A stretch of 32,747 bases of DNA from Candidatus Aenigmatarchaeota archaeon (lineage in GTDB: Archaea; Aenigmatarchaeota; Aenigmatarchaeia; GW2011-AR5): positions 1 to 32,747 of the forward strand of contig JACPAH010000019.1 of NCBI GenBank assembly GCA_016180925.1. Reading direction: 5' to 3'. Both the position numbers and the translations under genes were made by a program. Below the pieces are notes generated by a model. It was not told where the DNA came from. It made no database searches and was given only the letters and a program-made list of their open reading frames with translations. Below are positions 15,646 to 23,312 of the stretch, one piece after another (position 1 is the first letter of the stretch; each line of letters opens with the position of its first letter).

Positions 15646-16227
15646 ATGCCAAAGGAAGATGAAGAAAAGGTAAACGAACTGCCTCCTGAGAAAGTAAAGA
15701 ACATACCAACCACTCTGGAGGAAAGCAAGGTCATTTCAACGAAGGACTGGCAGCAGGTATACGAGCCCGGATATTACGGAAAGCAGATAGGAGACAGGCT
15801 GGAACTGGCGCTTGTCGAGTCTGTGCTCCTGCTGAAAAGGGGCAGGATAGAGGTTTTCAAAGCCGGAAAGAGCATGGGCTTCAAGGAGCTGTACGACCAT
15901 GCCGCCTCGCTTGACAAGAGATTTGTCGAAAGATACCGCGTTTATGAGGACCTCAGGGAAAGAGGGCTGCTTGTAAGGACCGGTTTCAAGTTCGGCTGCG
16001 ACTTCCGCGTATACGAAAGGGGTGTGCAGCTGAAGAAAGGCCCGAAGAGCGCAAAGGAACACACCAAATGGATAGTGTTCTGCGTTCCCGAGGACTTCAC
16101 CATGTCTTTCCAGGAACTGTCGCGCTCGGTAAGGCTTGCTCATAATATAAGAGCAAGGATGTTGTGGGCCGTAGTGGACAACGAATCTGACTGTACATAT
16201 TATCAAATAGTACGTCACAAGCCCTGA
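15646..16227 (+). CDS. endA: tRNA-splicing endonuclease EndA, catalytic Lys replaced by Ala (193 aa)
   Basis: Cuts bulge-helix-bulge sites in precursor tRNAs. The catalytic domain shows Tyr123 in FKFGCDFRVYERG and His139 in AKEHTKWIVF. The region that normally reads AHSVRKK, where the first Lys is the third catalytic residue (Lys156 in M. jannaschii EndA, from memory), here reads AHNIRARM, so that place is Ala170 flanked by Arg169 and Arg171. Length suits a homotetrameric (alpha4) or alpha2beta2 subunit, plus a charged N-terminal 25 residues. ATG 15646 begins the conserved part. It sits just downstream of the doubly interrupted tRNA-Phe. Confidence 0.92.
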   Translation: MPKEDEEKVNELPPEKVKNIPTTLEESKVISTKDWQQVYEPGYYGKQIGDRLELALVESVLLLKRGRIEVFKAGKSMGFKELYDHAASLDKRFVERYRVYEDLRERGLLVRTGFKFGCDFRVYERGVQLKKGPKSAKEHTKWIVFCVPEDFTMSFQELSRSVRLAHNIRARMLWAVVDNESDCTYYQIVRHKP

Positions 16228-16235
16228 TTTCTGTG

Positions 16236-16286
16236 TCAAGGACTATATATAGCCCTTGAACATCTTAAATTCCTTTGAAGGAATTT
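16236..16286. repeat. Two small hairpins between endA and the CBS gene
   Basis: TCAAGG/CCTTGA (16236-16241 with 16254-16259) and AAATTCC/GGAATTT (16267-16273 with 16280-16286) form two short stems. The first starts 9 nt after the endA stop and could help end that transcript. A TATA-like GATTTTTATC at about 16290-16299 follows, about 30 nt before the next start. Confidence 0.45.
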
Positions 16287-16330
16287 ACAGATTTTTATCT
16301 TTTCATGAATATATTGAGAGAGGTGCCTGG

Positions 16331-17446
16331 ATGAAAGTAAGAGATATAATGGTAAAAGAAGTCGTTTTTGCAGACTTCAAAGACGTTGCCAGCAGTGCGC
16401 TTGCCAAGATGAAGGCCAAAAATATAAGCCAGATAATAGTCAAAGAAAATGGTATGTTCACCGGAATAGTAGAACTGAAGAATATAGTAACGAAAGACAT
16501 AGACACGTCGAAAACAAAGGTCGGGACCCTAATGAAGAAGTCGGGGTTCGTTAAGCCTGATGATGATGTTCTTGACGCGGCAAGGTCTATCATTTCTAAT
16601 GGCACCAGAGCGCTGCCTGTCATGGAAGGTGGCAGGGTTTCCGGTATAATTTCGGAGACAGATATAATCGGCGTCGCTGACAAATTCATGAATACAGAAT
16701 CACCTATAACCGGCATAATTTCCAAATCGGTTTATGCGCGAAAGGGCGACAATATAGGCAAAATAAGGCATATGATGCTGAATGAAAACGTGTCCAGAGT
16801 GCCCATAGTCGACGAAGGCAAGGTTGTTGGTGTTGTGGGAACCATCGACCTTGCGAAGGCTGCAGAATCCAAGAAGAGCTTCGAGGCCAGATCGAGGACG
16901 AGGGACACCGGATTCAAGGAAAAGACAAGAGTAGAAGGGATAAAGGCAGAGACCATAATGTCGAAAGCCGTAACCGTCAAGATGGACGAAAAGATAAAAA
17001 ACGTCATAAAGCTCCTTCAAAGAAATGAGCAGGTGATAGTTGACAGCGGAGAAACATATATAATCACGCCTAAAGACATCATAGAACTTTTCCTTTCAAC
17101 GCCGACAAAGAATGTTTATGTCCAAGTGACCGGGATGCAGGAAGAAGGCATGGAGTTCCAGTCCGAGATGGATTCCATAACCACCAAATTCGTGCAGAAA
17201 GTCGGAAAAAGCTTCCGTGACATCCAGGGCCTGATAGTTCATGTTGAGACATACCATAAACAGGGGCCAAGATCCAAATACTCCATACGAGCCAGATTAA
17301 TAACCGAGAACGGCATATTCGTTTCTCATTCCCTCGGATGGAATCCGATAGATGTAATACAAGAAGCGTTCAGGAAGCTTGAGAACGAGATAAGACACCA
17401 TATGGGAAAGAAATCCAGAAGCTTCAAGACCAAGTCACCGCTATAA
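16331..17446 (+). CDS. Four-CBS-domain protein with C-terminal HPF-like ribosome-binding domain (371 aa)
   Basis: The N-terminus has four CBS motifs, about 7-60, 67-120, 126-185 and 206-260, with repeated phrases such as GIVELKNIV, GIISETDIIG and GVVGTIDLAKA. CBS pairs usually bind adenine nucleotides. Residues about 262-371 resemble the ribosome hibernation factor (HPF/RaiA-like) fold: VYVQVTGM, then LIVHVETYHKQGPRSKYSIR, then AFRKLENEIRHH. A nucleotide-controlled ribosome silencing role is plausible but inferred. ATG 16331 has a Shine-Dalgarno AGAGGTG at about 16319-16325; the frame is open further upstream without support. Confidence 0.82.
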   Translation: MKVRDIMVKEVVFADFKDVASSALAKMKAKNISQIIVKENGMFTGIVELKNIVTKDIDTSKTKVGTLMKKSGFVKPDDDVLDAARSIISNGTRALPVMEGGRVSGIISETDIIGVADKFMNTESPITGIISKSVYARKGDNIGKIRHMMLNENVSRVPIVDEGKVVGVVGTIDLAKAAESKKSFEARSRTRDTGFKEKTRVEGIKAETIMSKAVTVKMDEKIKNVIKLLQRNEQVIVDSGETYIITPKDIIELFLSTPTKNVYVQVTGMQEEGMEFQSEMDSITTKFVQKVGKSFRDIQGLIVHVETYHKQGPRSKYSIRARLITENGIFVSHSLGWNPIDVIQEAFRKLENEIRHHMGKKSRSFKTKSPL

Positions 17447-17454
17447 TTTCTTAT

Positions 17455-17498
17455 AGTGCTACAAGGAAAGACATAATATATTATTTTCCTTGTGCACT
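17455..17498. repeat. Palindromic repeat, copy E
   Basis: AGTGC-T-ACAAGGAAA (17455-17469) pairs with TTTCCTTGT-GCACT (17485-17498), giving 14 bp with one bulged T. It lies between the CBS gene and glyS, and its right arm covers the glyS stop codon and last codons. It could end transcription from both sides. Confidence 0.7.
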
Positions 17499-19049
17499 AT
17501 ATGTGAAACCAGAATTCATGTCCGGATTCTTTTCTGGTTTCACTATAACCGCATTCCCAAGGGATTCCGCAGGCTCTCCGGATATATACAGCCTCATCTT
17601 TCCTGCCAGGTCTCTGTCCTTTATCAAGACCTGCTTCATAGTATCCCTGTCGCGCAGCGTCACGGTGCCGGATGCAATCGTGTCTGAATCCACCGTTATG
17701 CAGGCAGCAACCCCTATCTCATCCATTCTTCTGTATCTCCGGCCAATGCTGCCGGAATCGTCGTAAAAAACATCCATGCCGGCGGCCGTAAGGGTTTTCC
17801 TTATTTCCAGCGCCTTGGCATCCATTCCATCCCTTTTTACGAGCGGCAGGACAGCGCAATCGAAAGGCGACAGGGCCCTCGGCAGCCTGAGTGTAGTCCG
17901 TTCCTCCTGGCCGACCATTTCTTCAACGAATCCCATGTCAAGAACGGCATATACGTTCCTGTCGATTCCGAAGGAAAGCTCCAGTACATGAGGGATGAAC
18001 TTCTTGCCGTCATGAAAAATATCCATGTCGCGGCCGGATACCTTCTGGTGGCCGGCGAGATCGTGGTCAGTCCTGTAATGTATGCCTCCGACTTCCCTAA
18101 AGCCATCCATGCTCTCGATATCGAGCTCAATATCCCAATGATACTTGTTATAAAACGCCTTTTCCTCATCGCTCAGTTCCCTGAACCTGAATTTCTCCGG
18201 CGGCAGACCCAAGACATCCAGATAGAATTTTTGTATCATTGCCATGTAATAGACATAGAACTTCGGCAGCTTTACCGAAACGTCTTTGCACGAAATCTCG
18301 TGGACTATGCCGGATTTCCTGGAATCAACCGAAAGAATCCTCAGATTGTACAAAGAAATTTCATTGAAACTCTCATGGTCGTTTATCATGTCCGGATTGA
18401 AAAATATCTGCAGCTCGGCCTGGTCGAATTCCCTCATGCGTATCAGCAGATTCCTCGGGCTAATCTCATTCCTGTAGGCTCGCCCCAATATCGCAAGGCC
18501 CAGCGGAAGCCGCTTCCTCGAAACCTCGAATTCCCTTGGAAAGCTCACGTAAGCCCCCTGGGCGGTTTCAGGCCTCAAATAGCCCAGGGACGAGCCTATC
18601 ATAACCGGGAACATCATGTTCAGAATCCCGACCTCTTCCATCTCCCCGCCGCATTTCGGGCATTTTATCCTATGTTCCCTAATTAGTTTCGTAAGCTCAC
18701 CGGGAGAAAGTCCCTCAAAGTTACCTTCCAGGATAGATTCGACCAGATGATCCGCCCTTTCAATGCCGCCGCATTTCCTGCATTTGGTTATCGGGTCTAC
18801 GAATGAATCCACATGGCCTGACGCCTTGAAGACTTTGTCAGGCATCATGTTCCTGCAGTCTATCTCAAAGAAATTTCCATTCAACCCGAGAAAATATTTT
18901 CTCCACGTATTTTCCCACTTCCTCTTTATCAGGGTCCCTATATGGCCATAATCATACATGCCGGAAACGCCGCCATATATGTCCGAAGATGTCCAGAAAA
19001 TCCCGCGGCGCCTCGCTATCTCCTCTATTTTGTTTTCTTTCTTCACCAT
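17481..19049 (-). CDS. glyS: Glycyl-tRNA synthetase (522 aa)
   Basis: Class II synthetase of the archaeal/eukaryotic alpha2 type, charging tRNA-Gly. Signatures are GIFWTSSDIYGGVSGMYDYG at residues 15-34, the zinc ribbon CRKCGG ... CPKCGG (about 90-155), RPETAQGAYVSF, GRAYRNEISPRN, and a C-terminal anticodon-binding domain with PLVKRDGMDAKALEIRKTL. The ATG is at 19049. The extreme C-terminus (VKPEKNPDMNSGFTYSAQGK) is encoded by a palindromic repeat (17503-17543), so it is probably an acquired tail. It is divergent from pheS over a 53-nt gap. Confidence 0.96.
   Translation of the reverse strand: MVKKENKIEEIARRRGIFWTSSDIYGGVSGMYDYGHIGTLIKRKWENTWRKYFLGLNGNFFEIDCRNMMPDKVFKASGHVDSFVDPITKCRKCGGIERADHLVESILEGNFEGLSPGELTKLIREHRIKCPKCGGEMEEVGILNMMFPVMIGSSLGYLRPETAQGAYVSFPREFEVSRKRLPLGLAILGRAYRNEISPRNLLIRMREFDQAELQIFFNPDMINDHESFNEISLYNLRILSVDSRKSGIVHEISCKDVSVKLPKFYVYYMAMIQKFYLDVLGLPPEKFRFRELSDEEKAFYNKYHWDIELDIESMDGFREVGGIHYRTDHDLAGHQKVSGRDMDIFHDGKKFIPHVLELSFGIDRNVYAVLDMGFVEEMVGQEERTTLRLPRALSPFDCAVLPLVKRDGMDAKALEIRKTLTAAGMDVFYDDSGSIGRRYRRMDEIGVAACITVDSDTIASGTVTLRDRDTMKQVLIKDRDLAGKMRLYISGEPAESLGNAVIVKPEKNPDMNSGFTYSAQGK
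17503..17543. repeat. Palindromic repeat, copy B, inside the glyS 3' end
   Basis: The perfect 12-bp arms are GTGAAACCAGAA (17503-17514) and TTCTGGTTTCAC (17532-17543). Flanks and loop match copy A at 10411-10452. It lies within the coding region of glyS and encodes about 14 of the last 22 residues. Confidence 0.75.
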
Positions 19050-19102
19050 AGATTAATCTAGCAGCTGAATCATTTATATCTTTAGTCCGTGAATATTCTA
19101 TC

Positions 19103-20356
19103 ATGAAGCGCTATTTCCTCACCGACGAAGGCATAAAATACCTTGAAACGGGCATGCCAGAAATGAACCTTGTAAAGCTGCTGGAATCCGGAAACATTGA
19201 AATTAAGGAAGCGCAAAAACTTGAAAACTTTTCAGTGGCTCTTCAATGGGCAAAAAAGAATGGCTGGGTCGAGATAAGACAGGGCTTCTTGGTTCTCACA
19301 AAATACCCCGAATCTTACGAAATTGAAACGGCACTGAAAAGCGTTGCCTCCAACATGGAAATCTCAAATAAGATGGCCCAGATACTTCTGCAAAGAAACC
19401 TGCTGCAGGAAGAAAAGGACGATGCCTACAAGAGGGCTGAAAAATACAAAGGAACGGAGGTATCATCCCTTAACGAGGACATAATAAAGACGGGGGTCTG
19501 GAGCGAAACAATAATCAGGCCATATAATGTGGAAGCTCCTGGAAAGAAAATCTATCCGGGAAAGAAGCAGCCTTATGCCGCGTTCCTGGACTGGGTGAAA
19601 AACAAAATGACTGGTCTGGGCTTTGAAGAAATGACAGGGCCAATAGTCGAAACGGAGTTCTGGAATATGGACGCATTGTATATGCCGCAGTTTCATGCGG
19701 CAAGAGATATACACGATGCGTATTTCCTGAAAGAACCCAAATATGCCAAGGCTCTCGATAAAAACATCCTAAATGCCGTTAAAAAAACGCATGAAAAGGG
19801 CACCTCGGAGTCAAGAGGATGGGAATACCAATATGACGTGCAGAGAGCGCATCGCCTGGTACTTAGAACGCATGACACAGCCATATCTCCCAAGACCCTT
19901 TCATCGCAAAACCTGAAAATACCAGGAAAATACTTCCAGATATCAAGATGCTTCAGATACGATATCGTGGACGCTACGCACCTGCCCGACTTTTACCAGC
20001 TTGGAGGATTTGTTATCGATAAAGAACTCAATATAAGACATCTCATAGGACTTCTTAAGCTGTTTGCCAGGGAATTTGCGAACACAGACAAAGTAAAGAT
20101 TATGCCCAGCTACTTCCCGTTCACCGAACCCAGTGTGCAGTTGATGGCAAAGCATCCGAATTTTGGATGGCTTGAGCTTGCAGGAGCGGGCATATTCAGA
20201 CATGAAATGACCGATCCTCTCGGAATAAAACACCCTGTCATAGCATGGGGGGCCGGCCTTGACCGGATATTCATGCTGTCTTCCGGCATAAATGACATAA
20301 GGGACCTTTTCAGTCATGATATCAATTTCCTGAGAAAAAGCGAGGTTGTATATTAG
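19103..20356 (+). CDS. pheS: Phenylalanyl-tRNA synthetase alpha subunit (417 aa)
   Basis: Catalytic subunit of the (alpha-beta)2 enzyme that charges tRNA-Phe. It has an N-terminal winged-helix region (about 1-80) and then the class II core: GFEEMTGPIVETEFWNMDAL, MPQFHAARDIHDAYF, HDTAISPKTL, FQISRCFRYDIVDATHLPDF and WGAGLDRIFML. At 417 aa it is shorter than many archaeal PheS, mainly at the N-terminus. A TATA-like TTTATATC is at about 19072-19079. Its stop abuts the pheT start (TAG then ATG). Confidence 0.96.
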   Translation: MKRYFLTDEGIKYLETGMPEMNLVKLLESGNIEIKEAQKLENFSVALQWAKKNGWVEIRQGFLVLTKYPESYEIETALKSVASNMEISNKMAQILLQRNLLQEEKDDAYKRAEKYKGTEVSSLNEDIIKTGVWSETIIRPYNVEAPGKKIYPGKKQPYAAFLDWVKNKMTGLGFEEMTGPIVETEFWNMDALYMPQFHAARDIHDAYFLKEPKYAKALDKNILNAVKKTHEKGTSESRGWEYQYDVQRAHRLVLRTHDTAISPKTLSSQNLKIPGKYFQISRCFRYDIVDATHLPDFYQLGGFVIDKELNIRHLIGLLKLFAREFANTDKVKIMPSYFPFTEPSVQLMAKHPNFGWLELAGAGIFRHEMTDPLGIKHPVIAWGAGLDRIFMLSSGINDIRDLFSHDINFLRKSEVVY

Positions 20357-22033
20357 ATGCCAACAATCGAAGTCTCGATGAAAACTCTGGAGAAGCTTTC
20401 GGGAAAAAAAGTGAAGGAAGAAGACCTGGAATTCGTCAAGGGGGAGATGGAGGAGTTGAAAGGCAGCAATGCAAAGATAGAAATGGGGGATACCAACAGG
20501 CCGGATTTATGGTGTGTCGAAGGTATTGCAAGAGTCCTGCGCGGCATTTCGGGTAAATCAAAAGGTCTTCCAAAGCTTGATTTCCGGACCAGCGGAAAGG
20601 AAATTATAGTCGACAGCAAACTGCACGGAATAAGGCCGTTTATTTCGGGATTTATCGCAAAAAACGTTGATGTGGATGAAGAATTATTGCTCGATATAAT
20701 CCAACTTCAAGACAAACTAAGCGAGAACTACGGGAAGAAAAGAAAAAAGATTTCCATAGGAATATACAGATATGACAAAATAAAATTTCCTGTCCATTAC
20801 AAAGCCGTTAATCCGGAAAAAGTCAGATTCATCCCGCTTAAATCTGAAAAACCCTCAACGCTAAAAGAAATACTGAATGAACATCCAAAAGGCAAGGAAT
20901 ATGGATATATTATCCTAAACCACAAACTCTATCCCATTCTCCTGGATTCGGCAGAAGAGGTGCTTTCATTCCCACCGATAATAAACAGCAATTTCATAGG
21001 AAAGGTTGAAACGGGTCTTCAGACGCTCTTTGTAGAAGTCACAGGAGACGACCAGAAAGCCGTCCTTATAGCTGCCAACATATTTGCGTACTCCCTAAGA
21101 GACCGAGGCGCAAAAATAGAGTCTGTTTTATCAGCATACCAGTGGAAAACGCCTCTTGGAAAAGACATCCCATGCCCTTACATTTTCAATCAAAACCTCT
21201 CATTCAGAAAAGAAAATATAAGAAATACCATTGGAATTGACTTGAGTGGAGCCGATGTGAAAAACCTCCTTATGAAAATGCAATATGACGTTTCAATTTC
21301 GAAAAATACCGTAAATATAGTCGTTCCACCCTATAGAAACGATGTCATGCACTATATGGATGTCATTGAAGACATAGCAATAGCATACGGATACGGGAAT
21401 TTCAAGGAACTTGATATAACAAGCTTTACAGCCGGAAAACTCAGGCATGATACTTTCCTTTCGGATAAAATAAGGAGAGTCATGGCTGGTCTGGGGTTCC
21501 AGGAAATAATGTCTGCAATACTTTCCAGCAAAGCTGCGCTTTGCGACAAAATGGATGCTGATTTTTCGGCCCTGGAGATAGAGAATGTCATGTCCGAAAA
21601 CTATTCGTGTATCAGAAACTGGATAATACCGAATCTCATGAGCTGCCTGACAAAAAATATGCATGTAGAATTTCCGCAGAAAATATTTGAGCTGGGTGAA
21701 TGTGTCGTCAGAGACAGGAAATCCATAGATGGAACAAGAACCATAGCCAAAATAGCAGGAGCTGTTTCCGGCAATGGAGTGGGTTACGAAGACATATCAT
21801 CATACACAGATTCTCTCATATCAAGCCTGGGGATAAAATATGGAATTAAGCCGTCAAATAACCCAAGCTTCATCAAAGGCCGTGCAGGAGAAATACTAAT
21901 AGAAGGGAAGGTTGTAGGAATTGTCGGGGAGATACATCCGAAAATTTTAAACAGATGGTCGCTAGAAAAGCCCGTATCGGCTTTCGAATTGGACATCAGC
22001 CCCTTACTGAAAGCTTCCACTTCACAGGCATAA
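20357..22033 (+). CDS. pheT: Phenylalanyl-tRNA synthetase beta subunit (558 aa)
   Basis: Archaeal short-form beta subunit with the B1 domain (MPTIEVSMKTLEKLSGKK), the B3/B4 editing region (about 80-270), the B5 domain (about 275-350) and the catalytic-like module (about 365-550). The phrase NRPDLWCVEGIARVLRG is characteristic. It starts one base after pheS stops and is clearly co-transcribed. The reading frame looks somewhat richer in A and T than the pilus and top6 genes. Confidence 0.96.
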   Translation: MPTIEVSMKTLEKLSGKKVKEEDLEFVKGEMEELKGSNAKIEMGDTNRPDLWCVEGIARVLRGISGKSKGLPKLDFRTSGKEIIVDSKLHGIRPFISGFIAKNVDVDEELLLDIIQLQDKLSENYGKKRKKISIGIYRYDKIKFPVHYKAVNPEKVRFIPLKSEKPSTLKEILNEHPKGKEYGYIILNHKLYPILLDSAEEVLSFPPIINSNFIGKVETGLQTLFVEVTGDDQKAVLIAANIFAYSLRDRGAKIESVLSAYQWKTPLGKDIPCPYIFNQNLSFRKENIRNTIGIDLSGADVKNLLMKMQYDVSISKNTVNIVVPPYRNDVMHYMDVIEDIAIAYGYGNFKELDITSFTAGKLRHDTFLSDKIRRVMAGLGFQEIMSAILSSKAALCDKMDADFSALEIENVMSENYSCIRNWIIPNLMSCLTKNMHVEFPQKIFELGECVVRDRKSIDGTRTIAKIAGAVSGNGVGYEDISSYTDSLISSLGIKYGIKPSNNPSFIKGRAGEILIEGKVVGIVGEIHPKILNRWSLEKPVSAFELDISPLLKASTSQA

Positions 22034-22075
22034 TGTCGTTATTGCCGCGCCTTTTCTTCCTTTTCCTCGTTGGTG

Positions 22076-22828
22076 TCATCTGAACACGAACCTATACCAA
22101 GGCCTGTTTTCTTTGTATTCAACGCCGGCGATGCGCCCGGCAAGCCTTCTTATTTCCCTGCTTGCAGGTGATTTCGGAAAACCCAGAACGACTGGATTGC
22201 GCCTTGCAATGGACTTCTGAACTTCAATGCATTCCGGAATCCTTGCAAGTATATCGGTGTCTTCCAGCATGTTCTTTATGTCCGCTATGCGCATCTCATG
22301 CGGCTTATTCTTCACCCTGTTTACCACCGCGCCTGTTATTCTGGTCCCGAGCTGTTCCGCCAGTTTATACGCCTTGAGAGCGTCTGTAACTGATGTCAAT
22401 TCGGGATTCGTTATGAGAACCATTTCGTCTGCCGCCTCCATGCTGGAAAGGGTCTCCTTACCCAGTCCGGCGGCGGAATCCAGCAAGACTATATCAGCAG
22501 TCCCCAGAAGGTCCAAAAGCACATTTGGCAGGTCCCTTGAGTCGGTTCCCCTCAGGTCCCTGAGAGAGAGCCCGGCTGGAATTATCCTGACGCCGCTGTC
22601 GTGGTAGTAAACGGCATCCTTTATCGGGACAGAACCTTTCAGAACATCGTGAAGTGTGGTGGGATAAAGCGGCATGCCGAAATGTATCCCTATATTGGGC
22701 GTCGTCAGGTTGGCGTCCACGACCACGACGCTTTTTCCCATGGATGACATTGCAACGCCGAGATTCGAGACCAGGGTGGTTTTCCCGACCCCGCCCTTCC
22801 CGGAAATGCAAGCTATTATTCTGGTCAT
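22076..22828 (-). CDS. minD: MinD/ParA-family ATPase (250 aa)
   Basis: Deviant Walker-A P-loop ATPase with SGKGGVGKTT (9-18), VVVVDANLTTPNIG (switch region) and VLLDSAAGLGKETL. Archaeal MinD-like proteins act in positioning or scaffold assembly at the membrane. No clear C-terminal amphipathic targeting helix is obvious; the tail is RPWYRFVFR. ATG 22828 follows AGGTG on its strand. It converges with pheT and has no partner gene beside it, so the cargo is unknown. The minD symbol marks the family only. Confidence 0.88.
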   Translation of the reverse strand: MTRIIACISGKGGVGKTTLVSNLGVAMSSMGKSVVVVDANLTTPNIGIHFGMPLYPTTLHDVLKGSVPIKDAVYYHDSGVRIIPAGLSLRDLRGTDSRDLPNVLLDLLGTADIVLLDSAAGLGKETLSSMEAADEMVLITNPELTSVTDALKAYKLAEQLGTRITGAVVNRVKNKPHEMRIADIKNMLEDTDILARIPECIEVQKSIARRNPVVLGFPKSPASREIRRLAGRIAGVEYKENRPWYRFVFR

Positions 22829-23003
22829 ACCACACCTAAAGATAACTATTGCCCCGGCGGTTTAAAAGCTTGAAAATGCTGCGTTTCAAATTTCACATAT
22901 ATGATGCCAAAAACGCCGCTATGCCTGTTTCCGGACTATATACGTGACTAATCTGATAACCCGGTCTGTTATTTATCTGTTTTACTGTATAAAGCATTTA
23001 CAA

Positions 23004-23107
23004 GGACGCGTAGCTCAGCTTGGATAGAGCACCTTTTATGAAAGGCTTCTTTCATAAGTGTCGGCCTTCTAAGCAGGGGGTCGCGGGTTCGAATCCCGTC
23101 GCGCCCA
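23004..23107 (+). tRNA. tRNA-Arg (anticodon TCT) with one intron
   Basis: The D arm is GCTCAGCTTGGATAGAGC, the anticodon loop CTTCTAA, and the T arm GCGGG-TTCGAAT-CCCGT. Acceptor strands GGACGCG and CGCGCCC pair except for A3 opposite C70. Removing the intron at 23035-23063 gives a 75-nt tRNA with anticodon stem CCTGC/GCAGG. A TATA-like GTATAAAG at 22988-22995 is closer than usual to the 5' end. Confidence 0.92.
23035..23063 (+). other. 29-nt tRNA-Arg intron in the anticodon stem, between nucleotides 29 and 30
   Basis: Bulge-helix-bulge: central helix GCAC/GTGT (one G-T pair), bulges CTT and CGG, and inner hairpin TTATGAAAG-GCTT-CTTTCATAA with nine perfect pairs. Confidence 0.87.
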
Positions 23108-23110
23108 TTA

Positions 23111-23150
23111 TAGTGAAGCAAATAAAGAAATAGTGAAGCAAATAAAGAAT
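23111..23150 (+). repeat. 20-bp tandem direct repeat, two units
   Basis: TAGTGAAGCAAATAAAGAA occurs at 23111-23129 and again at 23131-23149, period 20. The second unit is also the left arm of the palindrome at 23133-23173, so the first looks like a partial duplication of a palindrome arm. Confidence 0.85.
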
Positions 23151-23173
23151 TCCTGAATGTTTATTTGCTTCAC
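23133..23173. repeat. Palindromic repeat, copy C
   Basis: Perfect 14-bp arms, GTGAAGCAAATAAA (23133-23146) and TTTATTTGCTTCAC (23160-23173). On the opposite strand the flanks (ATGTGAAGC ... TTCACTATT) and loop (ACATTCAGGAATTC) line up with copy A at 10411-10452. Confidence 0.8.
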
Positions 23174-23180
23174 ATATGCT

Positions 23181-23224
23181 CAAAAAGCGAAGCTTTTTGG
23201 CATCTCGGAAGACTTCGTCTTCCG
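23181..23224. repeat. Two short perfect hairpins
   Basis: CAAAAAGC-GAA-GCTTTTTG (23181-23199) and CGGAAGAC-TTC-GTCTTCCG (23206-23224) are 8-bp stems with 3-nt loops, placed head to tail between two larger palindromes. No gene is visible here. Confidence 0.75.
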
Positions 23225-23234
23225 CAGATAGTGC

Positions 23235-23267
23235 CCAAGAAAACTAATATCCTGAATGTTTTCTTGG
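23235..23267. repeat. Palindromic repeat, copy D
   Basis: Perfect 10-bp arms, CCAAGAAAAC (23235-23244) and GTTTTCTTGG (23258-23267). The loop shares TCCTGAATGTTT with copy C although the arms differ. ACTATAAATA (23271-23280) follows at once and is the likely leuS TATA box, about 35 nt before the start. Confidence 0.72.
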
Positions 23268-23312
23268 AGTACTATAAATACAGAAGCATCAAAAAATAAT
23301 CAGGTGCCATCA

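Noticed and set aside
15473-15673. Open frame of 66 codons, including a 35-codon piece from ATG 15566
   Set aside because: Its first part is tRNA-Phe and its end overlaps endA in another frame. It lacks a ribosome binding site and protein-like composition.
17988-18686. Plus-strand open frame of 232 codons
   Set aside because: Antisense to glyS, with no motifs. The GlyRS frame carries clear synthetase signatures.
22829-23003. Possible small gene or RNA between minD and tRNA-Arg
   Set aside because: No open frame with support and no stable structure beyond a 6-bp stem (TTGAAA/TTTCAA, about 22870-22890). It contains only promoter-like sequence.
23111-23173. Possible CRISPR repeats
   Set aside because: There are only two direct units, with a 1-nt gap and no spacers. 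The sequence is better explained as a palindrome with a duplicated arm.
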